Below, piece after piece: positions 33,247-41,811 of a stretch of 41,965 nucleotides of DNA. The translations under genes were made by a program, and so were the position numbers. Source of the DNA: an uncultured Verrucomicrobiota bacterium (lineage in GTDB: Bacteria; Verrucomicrobiota; Verrucomicrobiia; Verrucomicrobiales; Akkermansiaceae); the NCBI GenBank assembly GCA_913063525.1, contig CAJXYV010000006.1, positions 1 to 41,965 on the forward strand, written 5' to 3'. The first letter of the stretch is position 1. The number at the start of each line of letters is the position of its first letter. The notes beneath the pieces are model-generated. The model was not told the origin of the DNA, searched no databases, and saw only the letters and a program-made list of their open reading frames with translations.

Positions 33247-35514
33247 ATGTGGCAAAACTCATTCAACAACTGCGGGCCGGTCGCTGCATTTTGTGGCCGG
33301 TACCCCCTCTTCGTCGCCGCGCTGGTGGCGGCTTTTGGCGTGGTGGCGGCCGATCACGGGGTTGCGGCGGGGGTGGTCCCCGGGCCGCTGCTAGCGCTCG
33401 CCGCCTGGCGATTGCGCGGCTGGCGCGTTGCCTTGGCCTGGCTCCTCTGCGGCTGGCTCGCCGCCGGGCTTTTCATCTGGCGCGATGCCGCGGGCAAATC
33501 GGCCGAGCGCGATTTGTTAGCATCGGCCGCGGGCGAGATGCAGGCCCGCGTGCTTTCGGATGCCAAGGCCGGCGGCAAGTCGTGGTCGGTGCCCGCGGTT
33601 TTACTCAGTGGCCGCCACGCGGGGGCTAAAGTCTGGTGGGAAGGGCGGGGGAAGCTGCCGGTGGCGGGGTCGCTGGTGAAATCCCAAGGCAATTTCGGCC
33701 CGCTGCTGGCGCCGCGCAATCCCGGCGAGTTCGACCGCGCGGCGTGGCTGCGCAGCCAAGGCGTGACCGCTGTTTTTCACGCCGGCTGGGTGAATGGCAG
33801 CGTGGTGACCGGCCGCTGGGCGGAGTTCGGCGCGAAGCTGCGCCACGGATTTCGCACAGCGGTGACGACGGGTCTGGCCGAAGATTCCCAAGAGGCCACG
33901 GTCATCCGCGCCGTGGTCATCGGCGAGCCCCCGCCCGATGCCGAGGAGCTGGTTGCCGCGTTTCGCAACAGCGGGACACTGCACGCCTTTTCCGTCAGCG
34001 GCTTGCACGTGGCGATGGTCGGCAGCATCGGCTGGCTCGTGCTTCGGTTGGCGGGTATCCCGCGCAGGTGGGCGGCGCTGGCCCTGTTGCCGTTGATCTT
34101 CGGCTACTCCTGGCTCACCGGCAACAGCTCGCCGGCCGTGCGGTCGGCATGGATGGCGGCGGTTTTTTTGGGGGCCTTTACCGCGCGCCGTCGGCCGGAT
34201 TTGTTGAATGCCCTCGGCGCGGTCCTGCTGGCTGTGTTGCTGTGGGATGGTCGTTTGATTTTCCAACCAGGTGTGCAGCTTTCCTACGGGGTGGTGGCTG
34301 CCATCGCCTTTGGCGCGGACTGGGCCACGCGGCCGTTCGAGTGGCTCGCCCGGCTGCCGCTGTATGTTCCGCGCCCGCTGCTGACGCGGTGGCAAATTGT
34401 CTGGCTCGGCGTACGCCAAAACGTTGCGCAGTCGCTCGGGGTCTCCGTGGTGGCCGGCATCGCCTCCTCCCCGTTGACGGCCTACCACTTTGGTTTGATC
34501 ACCCCGGTCTCGGTGCTGGCAGGGGTGTTTTTTGTGCCTCTGGTTTTCATCCTGCTCAGTCTCTCTTTGTTGGCGGCCGCGTTGTTTCCGCTGATGCCCC
34601 CGGCCGCACCGTGGCTGAATCGCGCGAATTTTTTCGTCGCAAAAGCATGCATCCAGACGGCAGAGAAATTTTCGGCGATTCCCGGCGGCCACCTTTCATG
34701 GAAAGGCGACTCGCGACCGTTCCTCCTCGTCTATGATCTCGACCACGGCGCCGGCGCCGCATGTTTTTATGACGGCAAGAGCGCTGCGGTGTTGTTCGAC
34801 TGCGCGGATCGCTTTAGCTTCAGTCGGCGGGTCGCGCCTTCCCTGCGGCGGCTGGGGATCGCCCCGGATGCCGTCGTCCTCAGTCACCCCGACGGTGGCC
34901 ACCTCGGCGGCGGCGCGCCGGTTTGGGCCGCATTCCCGATTCGTCAGGTCATTTTGCCGGTCGAGCGGTCGCGCAGCCCGGCCTTCCGGTCGTGGCTCGA
35001 CGCTGCACCGCTCGCCGGGATCAAGACCGTGCAAGCGGCCGACTTCCGCGAACTGCCGCTGCCAGACGGTGCCCACCTTGAAATCCTCCACGTTCCCCGT
35101 CCCGATACCCAAAACGCCAGTGCCGATGACCGGGTCGCCATCTATCGCCTCCACTGGCGCGGCTGGAAACTGCTTTTGACCAGCGATGCGGGCGTCGGCA
35201 CCGAGTCGGATCTGCTCGCTGCCCACACCGATGTCGCGGCCGATGTGATTATCGCCGGCCGTCATCGGCGCGTCTTAAGTTTGGGCGATGCGTTTCTCGC
35301 CGCCGTCCACCCGCAGGTGATCGTCGCTTCCCATTCCGAGTCCCCGGCCAGCGAGCGGCTCCAGCCAGAAACCGTCGCCTACTGGCGGTCCCGCGGCATC
35401 CAAGTCATCCATCAGGGCGAGTCCGGCGGAGTCACCATCGAGATCGACGACTCAGGGAGCCTGAGGTTGCAAGGCTTCGCCGATCATTCGGTCAAGGTTC
35501 TCCATCGGCCCTGA
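33247..35514 (+). CDS. comEC: DNA-uptake channel protein ComEC/Rec2
   Basis: 755 residues. N-terminal membrane helices and an OB-like DUF4131 domain (about 80-180) are followed by the Competence domain with at least six helices (NSGTLHAFSVSGLHVAMVGS, the family signature). The C-terminal metallo-beta-lactamase-like domain starts at about 495 (LVYDLDHGAGAACFYDG). ComEC forms the inner-membrane channel for transforming single-stranded DNA. The metal motif, usually HxDxDH, reads SHPDGGHLGG, so one Asp is Gly. A start at ATG 33208 is also possible. Confidence 0.9.
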   Translation: MWQNSFNNCGPVAAFCGRYPLFVAALVAAFGVVAADHGVAAGVVPGPLLALAAWRLRGWRVALAWLLCGWLAAGLFIWRDAAGKSAERDLLASAAGEMQARVLSDAKAGGKSWSVPAVLLSGRHAGAKVWWEGRGKLPVAGSLVKSQGNFGPLLAPRNPGEFDRAAWLRSQGVTAVFHAGWVNGSVVTGRWAEFGAKLRHGFRTAVTTGLAEDSQEATVIRAVVIGEPPPDAEELVAAFRNSGTLHAFSVSGLHVAMVGSIGWLVLRLAGIPRRWAALALLPLIFGYSWLTGNSSPAVRSAWMAAVFLGAFTARRRPDLLNALGAVLLAVLLWDGRLIFQPGVQLSYGVVAAIAFGADWATRPFEWLARLPLYVPRPLLTRWQIVWLGVRQNVAQSLGVSVVAGIASSPLTAYHFGLITPVSVLAGVFFVPLVFILLSLSLLAAALFPLMPPAAPWLNRANFFVAKACIQTAEKFSAIPGGHLSWKGDSRPFLLVYDLDHGAGAACFYDGKSAAVLFDCADRFSFSRRVAPSLRRLGIAPDAVVLSHPDGGHLGGGAPVWAAFPIRQVILPVERSRSPAFRSWLDAAPLAGIKTVQAADFRELPLPDGAHLEILHVPRPDTQNASADDRVAIYRLHWRGWKLLLTSDAGVGTESDLLAAHTDVAADVIIAGRHRRVLSLGDAFLAAVHPQVIVASHSESPASERLQPETVAYWRSRGIQVIHQGESGGVTIEIDDSGSLRLQGFADHSVKVLHRP

Positions 35515-35554
35515 GCGGAATGACTCGCTCGTGATTTTGTGGAGTGTTATTTTT

Positions 35555-35925
35555 AACCACAAAGGACACAGGGAGCACAAGGCGATGAAGACTGATTTAG
35601 AAGTGAAAGCGCTTTGTGATCAGGTGAGGCAACAGGATGAGATCAGGGTCTATGACGAGGACAGCGTGTTGTTCGGGGATTACTTCGCGGACATCATGGT
35701 CGGCGGTTGGCTGATCCTCGAACTGAAAGCCGTCAAGGCACTGGCTCCCGGACACACGGCCCAAATCATGGGCTACATGAAGTCCGCCAGGCTCAAGCAC
35801 GGACTCCTCATCAACTTGGGTTCCTATCGTTTCGAGATCAAAAAATACGTCCTGCGAGTGTTTCCAAGCCGCATGAACCCGAGGAATCAGAATCCGCCTC
35901 TGTGCTCCTTGTGCCCTTGGTGGTT
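35555..35925. mobile_element. Mini-element bounded by 25-bp imperfect inverted repeats, with a GxxExxY remnant
   Basis: AACCACAAAGGACACAGGGA (start of the left end, 35555-35579) matches the reverse complement of 35901-35925 (AACCACCAAGGGCACAAGGA...) at 22 of 25 positions. The enclosed 320 bases encode the C-terminal two thirds of a GxxExxY protein. The right end abuts the stop codon of trmB: TGA shares its first bases with the boundary. In many verrucomicrobial genomes GxxExxY genes have ACCACAAAGGACACA-type flanks, from memory. No transposase is present, so movement would need help in trans. Confidence 0.6.
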
Positions 35926-36106
35926 CAATCGGTCGGCTTGCGGCAGCGCAGCCGCCACATCGACTTGCCCTCCGCCTCCCACTGCAGCTGGAAATCGGTC
36001 TTGGGGTAAAAAAACGAATCCTCGGTCCATTCGAGCCGCTCAAACATGCCGAACTCTGCGACTTTGCCGACGGCCCACTGGAAGTATTCTTCGTGGTCGG
36101 TCATGA
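35585..36106 (+). pseudogene. Truncated GxxExxY family protein
   Basis: The frame runs 173 codons, but only the first 95 are family-like: VRQQDEIRVYDED, FGDYFADIMVGGWLILELKA, GHTAQIMGYMKSARLKHGLL, INLGSYRFEIKKYVLRVF. The defining N-terminal GxxExxY segment (about 30 residues) is missing, replaced by MKTDLEVKALCD. After about residue 97 the frame reads through the right inverted repeat and antisense to trmB, giving a meaningless Cys/Arg/Pro-rich tail. The family resembles PD-(D/E)xK nucleases, and DIMV..LILELK fits its core. This copy is probably inactive. Confidence 0.6.
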
Positions 36107-36557
36107 ATAGGAATTCGCCGCCCGGCACCAGCGCCTGCCGCACCGCTTCCAGAAAGTCCAATTGCACGATGCGCCGCCGGTGGTGGCGCAGCTTGGGCCA
36201 CGGGTCCGGGCACAACAGATGCAGGCGCGAAACCGCCGCCGCAGGCAGCAGCCACCCAGTGGTGTAGTTGCTCTCCAGGCGCAGCACCCGGGCATTCGCC
36301 AGATTTCGGCGGGTGAGCTTCTTGCAAACCTTGCGCACCCGGCCCAGCAAGCGCTCGACCCCCAGAAAGTCCCGCTCCGGGAATTCCTGCGCCATCCCCA
36401 TCAAAAACGCGCCGTCGCCGCAGCCGAGATCCACTTCCAGCGGTCGTCCGCCCCGGCAAATCTCGTCCCGTTCCAGTTTGCGGAAATAATCCGCCGGCAC
36501 GAATTCGCCAGCCAGCGCGGGGCGCGGAAGGATGTTGAAAGGCTGCGTCGCAATCAC
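35925..36557 (-). CDS. trmB: tRNA (guanine-N7)-methyltransferase
   Basis: About 210 residues. SAM-binding motif I is LEVDLGCGDGAFLMGMA, followed by FLGVERLLGRVRKVCKKLTR, the substrate segment CPDPWPKLRHHRRR and FLFMTDHEEYFQWAV, all TrmB hallmarks (the PDPWPK.RH.KRR motif is diagnostic). It makes m7G46 in tRNA. Upstream of the GTG at 36555-36557 the frame stays open to a TTG at 36635, with no ATG in frame, so the start is uncertain. Its stop codon touches the right inverted repeat of a small mobile element. Confidence 0.88.
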   Translation of the reverse strand: MIATQPFNILPRPALAGEFVPADYFRKLERDEICRGGRPLEVDLGCGDGAFLMGMAQEFPERDFLGVERLLGRVRKVCKKLTRRNLANARVLRLESNYTTGWLLPAAAVSRLHLLCPDPWPKLRHHRRRIVQLDFLEAVRQALVPGGEFLFMTDHEEYFQWAVGKVAEFGMFERLEWTEDSFFYPKTDFQLQWEAEGKSMWRLRCRKPTD

Positions 36558-36731
36558 CGGCGCATGAAAAAGTGCAGAACACGGGGTGGCGAGCGCGGAA
36601 TCGAAGAAAAATCGCGCCGAAGCATCCCGATGCAAATGCGGCAGGGGCGGCGGCCCGCTTTTTCGACGAACGAGTCACACCGTCGGATAATACGCTTCCT
36701 TGTGCGGGGGGCGCGGTCCTACAGTCGCCCT

Positions 36732-36827
36732 CTAATCGATATGGATCGAGAGAGCTGTGGGTTCGGCGATGGCCGTGCTTACAAGCGCCGTAGCCGCAAG
36801 GAACGATAGTGGAAGCATGGGTTTCAT
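36732..36827 (-). pseudogene. Orphan signal peptide followed by a stop codon
   Basis: From the ATG at 36825-36827 the frame reads MKPMLPLSFLAATALVSTAI, AEPTALSIHID and then TAG. The first 22 residues are a convincing signal peptide with cleavage at AIA. Only nine residues follow, so this looks like the start of a secreted protein gene whose body has been lost, or a tiny secreted peptide. It lies just downstream of the secreted GH43 gene on the same strand. Confidence 0.4.
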
Positions 36828-36921
36828 TTCGGGATTGAATGGTGAGTGGCGATGTTCGCGTGGCGATTGCTGAAAAAAGTCCGATCCCATCGTGATGGTT
36901 TGCGCCCGCACCATTCCGAGC

Positions 36922-37962
36922 CTATGGCTGGGCGACGACGGGCCAGCCTTCTGGACTCCACTTGATTACCTCGATGCGCAGTTTGGGCAGCGCCTCTTTG
37001 GTGCTGGCATCATAGCCATGGAAAACGAGGTAATCGACGCCGTCGAACTTGTAAGCGGAATTGTGTCCCACGCCTTGCCAGTCTTTGTTACCTTGGAGCA
37101 GGAGGGTGCCGCCGCCTTCGAGCATGGGGACACCGTCAGTATCGAGGTAGGGACCCGTCACCGACTTGGAACGGCCAACGATCATTCGGTAAGTGCTCGC
37201 CGGGCCGAGGCAGCAAAGGCCGGTGGAGGCGAATAAATAGTAGTAGTCGCCGTGATGATAGATAAACGGGCCTTCGACGTCTTTTTTGCCTTTTTCCAAG
37301 GGCGAATCTTTGCCGGCTTTATGGACGCGCTCGCGCGAAGCGATCGTGATGAATTGTTTCCGGTCATCGATCACGGACATCCGATCTGGGGAAAGCCGGG
37401 CGAGCTTGAGGCCACTCCAGAATGAGCCGAATGCGAGGTAAGCTTGGCCGTGTTCGCCTTCGACTAACTGGGGGTCGATGGCATTCCAGTTGTCGGCACC
37501 TGGAACGGAATCCAGCACAATGCCGTGATCGACCCACTGGTAGGCTGGGTCAGTCGGAGAGAGGGTTTTGTTGGTGGCTAAACCGATGCAGGAGCGGTTG
37601 CTGCCAAAAGCAGAAACCGCATAGTAAAGGTAATAGGTGCCGTTGTAGAAGCTGATGTCGGGTGCCCAGAGATGGCCATTGAACTTCGGCACTGCGGCGT
37701 CAGCCCATGCGGGCCGGTCGGGGTAGATACGGCCTTCTTGCAGCCAGTGACGCATGTCTTTCGACTGCCAGATGGTGATGCCTGGCCCGGTGGTGAATAG
37801 ATAACAAACTCCCTTTTCGCGAGCGATCACCGGGTCGTGCGCGAGCACTTTCTCCGTGATCAACGGCTCGGTGCTTTTTGCCGTCACCGGTGGATTCGTA
37901 ATCATGTCGGCCATGGCCGTGGCCGTGCCTATTAGCAGGATGGTTGCTAAAATCCTTTTCAT
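36922..37962 (-). CDS. Secreted GH43 arabinanase (endo-1,5-alpha-L-arabinanase type)
   Basis: 346 residues with signal peptide MKRILATILLIGTATAMA. The five-bladed propeller catalytic residues are visible: the Asp base in AHDPVIAREKG, the pKa-modulating Asp in NAIDPQL and the Glu acid in DVEGPFIYHHG. HLWAPDISFYNGTYYLYYAVS and VGHNSA are typical of GH43 arabinanases. It would cut arabinan outside the cytoplasm. It is the third gene of an operon whose first two encode a sugar symporter and a cytoplasmic GH43. Confidence 0.85.
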   Translation of the reverse strand: MKRILATILLIGTATAMADMITNPPVTAKSTEPLITEKVLAHDPVIAREKGVCYLFTTGPGITIWQSKDMRHWLQEGRIYPDRPAWADAAVPKFNGHLWAPDISFYNGTYYLYYAVSAFGSNRSCIGLATNKTLSPTDPAYQWVDHGIVLDSVPGADNWNAIDPQLVEGEHGQAYLAFGSFWSGLKLARLSPDRMSVIDDRKQFITIASRERVHKAGKDSPLEKGKKDVEGPFIYHHGDYYYLFASTGLCCLGPASTYRMIVGRSKSVTGPYLDTDGVPMLEGGGTLLLQGNKDWQGVGHNSAYKFDGVDYLVFHGYDASTKEALPKLRIEVIKWSPEGWPVVAQP

Positions 37963-38004
37963 ATCAATATCGCTGGTTGGTCTATGCCTGAGGGCATTCT
38001 GTGT

Positions 38005-38955
38005 TTACTCGCCGGGTTTGCCGAAGACCGGCCAGCCATTCGCATCCCATACCACGGGCTTAGTGAAAGTGTGGCGGTTAGGGTCCCATAGTGGATCGCC
38101 GACGATCTCGGTGTAGGTGCGCGCGTGATAGACGAAGATGTCCTGCGAGCCATCCTCTGAAGTGGTGAAGCTGTTGTGGCCGGGGCCAAAGATTTGATGC
38201 TCTGGCGCGCTTTGGAACACCGGGCGGGGCGACTTGGTCCAGCTCGTTGGGTCGAGTAAATCAGCGTCCATATCGACGCTCAAGAGGCCGACCGCGTAGT
38301 TTTCATCGGTGGCACTGGACGAATAGGTCACAAAGATCCGGTTGCCGTGACGCAGAATGCCTGGGCCTTCATTCACGCTGAAGCCGATGCATTCCCAGTC
38401 GTATTCCGGCACGGTGAGAAGCACCGGTTCGGTGGCAAGCGTGACCGGCGTGGCCATGCGGGCGATATAGAGGTTGGAGTTACCAGCGATGCCGGGCCCC
38501 TTTTGCGCCCACAGGTAGTAGAGCACGTCCTTGTGATAGAAAGTCGTCGCGTCGAGGCAAAAGGTGTCGATCCCCGTGTCGATTTGCACGACCTCGCTCC
38601 AGGTCCCGGTGAGCGGATTGGCATCGGCGCAGGAAATGGCATACATCCGGTGCTGGAAGAGATCGTCCTTGATCTCTCGGCTCGGTGCCGCAGCAAAGTA
38701 AATATACCAGGCGCCGTCATTGAAGTGGATCTCGGGGGCCCAGATCAGTTCCGAAAACGGACCGGTGCCGGGCTTGCGCCAGACGGTCACGCGCTCCGCA
38801 TCTGCCAGTCCGGCGATGCTGCTGGCGCGGCGCAGTTCGAGGCGATCGTACTCCGGCACCGAGGCAGAGAAATAATACATTCCGTCGCTGTGCTTGAAAA
38901 CAAACGGGTCTGCGCGTTGCTCAATGAGAGGGACGTCGACTTTCAATGTGCTCAT
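38005..38955 (-). CDS. Intracellular GH43 enzyme, exo-alpha-L-arabinofuranosidase-like
   Basis: 316 residues without a signal peptide. RADPFVFKHSDGMYYFSASV holds the Asp base, DTFCLDATTFYHKDVLYYLW the second Asp, and GFSVNEGPGILRHGNRIFVT the acid Glu. GPGHNSF near the end contributes the structural His. This pattern matches GH43 exo-acting arabinofuranosidases. The lack of an export signal and the neighbouring transporter suggest that it hydrolyses imported arabino-oligosaccharides to L-arabinose. The gene starts five bases after the symporter stop. Confidence 0.82.
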   Translation of the reverse strand: MSTLKVDVPLIEQRADPFVFKHSDGMYYFSASVPEYDRLELRRASSIAGLADAERVTVWRKPGTGPFSELIWAPEIHFNDGAWYIYFAAAPSREIKDDLFQHRMYAISCADANPLTGTWSEVVQIDTGIDTFCLDATTFYHKDVLYYLWAQKGPGIAGNSNLYIARMATPVTLATEPVLLTVPEYDWECIGFSVNEGPGILRHGNRIFVTYSSSATDENYAVGLLSVDMDADLLDPTSWTKSPRPVFQSAPEHQIFGPGHNSFTTSEDGSQDIFVYHARTYTEIVGDPLWDPNRHTFTKPVVWDANGWPVFGKPGE

Positions 38956-38960
38956 CGTGA

Positions 38961-40334
38961 TTAGGTGTTAGGAAAGAGGTCGCTTTTGACGGTGTGGTCA
39001 TCTGCTTTTGGTACGGACAGCGATTCGTAATAGGCATCCGTGATGCGGTAAAAGAACATCAGCACGCCCATCACGACGTGGAAAAATCCGGGGATGATCG
39101 AGAGCATGAGCGCGATGCCCATCAGTGCGCGTGGGCTCTGGTGAACCTCGTTGGGTATGTATTTGAAAACATCGAGCAGCCAGCCGACCACCGCACCGGC
39201 GATGCCCATGCCCGCTTTTTGGCAGAATGAAATGCCGCCAAATGCGAGGCCAGAGACGCGCTTGCCGGTTTTGACGTGGCCATAGTCGACCGCCTCAGCA
39301 ATCGCCGACCAGAAGACCGGCGCGTGAAGATCCACCACAAAGGAAATGAGGAAGTAGAGGACAAAAGCCGGAATCACGTCGCCTTGTTTTGGCACCACAA
39401 ACATCAAAATGCTGAGCACTCCGACCAGCAGTTGGCTCCAGCGGAACAGCTTGATTTTGCAGAATGATTTGGTGATCCACGTCGAGGCCACCATGGCCAA
39501 CACGGCTGCCACCACGCCGGTGCCCATGAAGGCCGACTGCAAGCTGGCGTCGCCACCGAGATAATACTTTGCGTAGAAAATCGCCACCGATCCGCGGATG
39601 ACATAGCCCACGGTGCCGATCACGCAGACCGAGCAAAGGATCAGCCACTGGTCGTTTTTAAGGAGCAGTCTGAGTTGTTCCATAAACGGCTTCTTGTCGA
39701 TCTCGTGTTCGACACGCTCGGTGGTCGTGAAAAAGCAGAATAGAAACAACGCCACGCCCAGCGCGGCCATCAATGCCATCGCGGCTTGGTAACCGCGTGC
39801 TGCATCGCCGCCGCCCCATTTCACGGCTAGAATCGGCACCACGATGGAGACGAGAAAGGCCGCTACCTTGGCACAGAAAAGCCGATAGCCATTGGCGGAT
39901 AGTCGCTCTTGTGGCGAGTTCGTCAGCACGCCGATTAGCGAGATATAGGGAATCGTCACCGACGTGAACGCCAGCATCACTAGTGTGTAAGTGGCATAAG
40001 CCCATGCCAGTTTGCCAGCGTAATCGAGCGATGGCGTGGTGAATACTAAAAACACCGAGACCCCAAACGGCACGGATAGGAAAAGGAAATACGGACGGTA
40101 GCGGCCCCAGCGAGTCGTCACGCGGTCGGTCAGCATGCCCATCAAGGCATCGGCCACCGCGTCAATCATCCGCACGACCAAGAACATGATTCCCATATCA
40201 GTCGGCTTTAATCCAAACACGTCGGTGTAGAATAAAGTAATGATCAGGAACATCGCAGAGATCACGACGTTGACCGCCATGTCGCCGGCGCCAAATCCGA
40301 TTTTCTCGAGCACCGAGAGTTTGTGGTTTTTCAT
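38961..40334 (-). CDS. Glycoside/pentoside:cation symporter, GPH family (MelB/XynP type)
   Basis: 457 residues, 12 predicted membrane helices. The N-terminus LSVLEKIGFGAGDMAVNVVI and the cation-site region MIDAVADALMGMLTDRVTTRWGRYRPY match the GPH signature (D..D...G...D...T..G..RP). AEAVDYGHVKTGKRVSGLAFG in the second half is also typical. It would import arabino-oligosaccharides with a cation. First gene of the arabinan operon; the ATG at 40332-40334 follows a 430-base gene-free region likely to contain the promoter. Confidence 0.87.
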   Translation of the reverse strand: MKNHKLSVLEKIGFGAGDMAVNVVISAMFLIITLFYTDVFGLKPTDMGIMFLVVRMIDAVADALMGMLTDRVTTRWGRYRPYFLFLSVPFGVSVFLVFTTPSLDYAGKLAWAYATYTLVMLAFTSVTIPYISLIGVLTNSPQERLSANGYRLFCAKVAAFLVSIVVPILAVKWGGGDAARGYQAAMALMAALGVALFLFCFFTTTERVEHEIDKKPFMEQLRLLLKNDQWLILCSVCVIGTVGYVIRGSVAIFYAKYYLGGDASLQSAFMGTGVVAAVLAMVASTWITKSFCKIKLFRWSQLLVGVLSILMFVVPKQGDVIPAFVLYFLISFVVDLHAPVFWSAIAEAVDYGHVKTGKRVSGLAFGGISFCQKAGMGIAGAVVGWLLDVFKYIPNEVHQSPRALMGIALMLSIIPGFFHVVMGVLMFFYRITDAYYESLSVPKADDHTVKSDLFPNT

Positions 40335-40771
40335 AGGTTGTTAGGAATATGATGATTGGGTTTGGATGTGCGTCGGAACCTGCGTGAGAGGTGCCGAGAC
40401 GCGGAAATGAAGAATGGCGCCCATGCGACTCCCTGTGGTGAGCACAGGAAGTTCTATCGGCTAGACTTAGTGCTCAAGACCCTAGGCATCCTGCCTGCCT
40501 TGCCAAGGAAGTTTTAGGGGGATCGATTTTTATGGGCTCAAGCTGGGCGAATTGATTTCTTGCGGGTCGTCTCGGATTCATCCGGTCTTCTTCCATCCCT
40601 TGAAAGCCCCGTGCGCGCCTGCGCAGCGCCGGGTCTGCTTTTTTAATTTGATTCCCGGCGGTGGGCCGGTATGCTCCCCAACAAGAAAAGCTGCTGATCC
40701 TATTGGATCAGCAGCCCTCTTGGATCAACGCTTACGCGGCGTTGTTTGATTCGGCTTACTACGGCGATGAA
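40335..40771. other. Gene-free region upstream of the arabinan operon
   Basis: Apart from the terminator at 40680-40715 I see no gene here. The first 150 bases on the minus strand must hold the symporter promoter; CATATT about 20 bases before the ATG is a weak -10 candidate. No adjacent arabinose-type regulator gene is present. Confidence 0.35.
40680..40715 (-). terminator. Rho-independent terminator of the gene at 40772-41158
   Basis: GCTGCTGATCC (40690-40700) and GGATCAGCAGC (40705-40715) form an 11-bp perfect stem with a four-base loop. On the minus strand the stem is followed by TTTTCTTGTT. It lies 57 bases after the stop of the unknown-family gene. Confidence 0.8.
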
Positions 40772-41158
40772 TCAAGCAACGTTCGCGGTCGGCGTTATGG
40801 CCGGGACGACGACCCCCTTGCGCGCGGGACGCTGCCGTTCGTTGTCGACAATGAAGCCGAGCGAGCGGTAAAACGCGCTATTTGGCCCAAAGGGTGGAGT
40901 GGAGCGGATGGCATTTGCCAGCATGATCAACGTTTTCCTCAGGGTGGTATTGGCTTCGTCGCGCTCCACGAGCAGGCCCTTATACACGGCTTTCGCCGTA
41001 TCGATGCGTTGCTGGATCTCTCCCGGCGCGAGCTTTTCAACTTCGAACTGGGCGAGCGTCCGACCGGCGAGGCTGACTTCGGGGGCGTATTCACGCCACG
41101 AGGTGATCAGCTCATAGCTGCGGGCGGCGAGGGTTTGTGTTTTTAATTTAGTAACCAT
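40772..41158 (-). CDS. Conserved protein of unknown family (paralogue of 5979-6338)
   Basis: 128 residues from the ATG at 41156-41158, with AGGAAA about ten bases upstream. It shares the plan of the 5979-6338 gene: an N-terminal SWREYAPEVSLAGRTLAQFE, a long helix with LL..RDEAN, then ANAIRSTPPFGPNSAFYRSL and GFIVDNERQ. Conserved spacing indicates common descent. The basic RGRPRKPKP tail of the other copy is replaced by ARKGVVVPAITPTANVA. It is monocistronic, with its own terminator. Function unknown. Confidence 0.62.
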   Translation of the reverse strand: MVTKLKTQTLAARSYELITSWREYAPEVSLAGRTLAQFEVEKLAPGEIQQRIDTAKAVYKGLLVERDEANTTLRKTLIMLANAIRSTPPFGPNSAFYRSLGFIVDNERQRPARKGVVVPAITPTANVA

Positions 41159-41453
41159 GGTGGTGTTTCCTGTGAACGTCCGGATTGAATTGAGCAGGGC
41201 GGTACCGAGTGCATCGCTTGGCAGCTCTTCCGAACACCTGAAGATTGCGCCAAACGACGGATCATGGCAAACCGATTTTTGCCCATCTGGTATTAACAAA
41301 TTATTCACAGTCCCACATGTTGTGGTTGAGTCCTTGTGATTACAATGTAAACAACAAGCGTTTAAAAGGGTTTGCGGCGACTCGCAGCGGGGCCACTTGG
41401 GGTTTTGTGGGTTAAAAAAAACTTTGCCATGAGTCGAATCTGGCCCGCGGTGC
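41159..41453. other. Upstream region of the unknown-family gene
   Basis: No gene is seen. On the minus strand TTGTTTACATTGTAATCA at about 41335-41352 is AT-rich and promoter-like. Unlike the paralogue at 5979-6338 there is no ATTCGCTT/AAGCGAAAT array here. Confidence 0.35.
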
Positions 41454-41475
41454 AGCAAATTTTAAAAAATTTGCT
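41454..41475. repeat. Perfect AT-rich inverted repeat
   Basis: AGCAAATTTT (41454-41463) and AAAATTTGCT (41466-41475) are exact reverse complements separated by AA. It lies between the coding-like fragment at 41546-41716 and the unknown-family gene, both leftward. It could be an operator or a weak terminator. Confidence 0.5.
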
Positions 41476-41545
41476 TAGGTTTGCGTAGCACCACCGTTTT
41501 TCGAACGTCGCGCGCCATAAGTCATTTGAAATGAATTGTAAAATT

Positions 41546-41716
41546 TTATGGGTCGGCCGATGCGGAGGCGGTTTTGGCGGCGGATTTTTGGAAAGCTCCG
41601 GGATTCTCGCCGAAGTTCTGCCGGGCTTGCGCGTGCGCGTCTTCGAGATGGAGGCGCGCGTTTTCGGGGTGGACGTGTTGCCCCTTGTTGCGAGTGATCT
41701 CATCGCGGATACGGTG
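41546..41716 (-). pseudogene. Coding-like fragment without a start codon
   Basis: Fifty-six codons read HRIRDEITRNKGQHVHPENA, RLHLEDAHAQARQNFGENPG, AFQKSAAKTASASADP and stop at TAA. Third positions are mostly G or C, and the charged, helical composition looks like real protein. There is no ATG, GTG or TTG; a TGA immediately precedes the first codon, within a run of nine T. A slip in that homopolymer could restore a longer frame. I recognise no family. Confidence 0.4.
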
Positions 41717-41811
41717 TCAAAAAAAAATTGTTTTTTCTTGTCGGAGTGGGGGTAGGGGGAAATGATGAAATGTTTGTTAGATTCAAGATGTTGGCTTAAA
41801 TCAATTTTTGC

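Noticed and set aside
33601-34736. Long open frames overlapping comEC on both strands
   Set aside because: High GC keeps alternative frames open; their products are Arg/Gly/Ala-rich and domain-free, whereas the comEC frame is clearly conserved.
41362-41755. Longer frames on both strands over the coding-like fragment
   Set aside because: The plus-strand frame is Gly-rich and the minus-strand one is Lys/Pro-rich with no domain; third-position GC favours the 41546-41716 frame.
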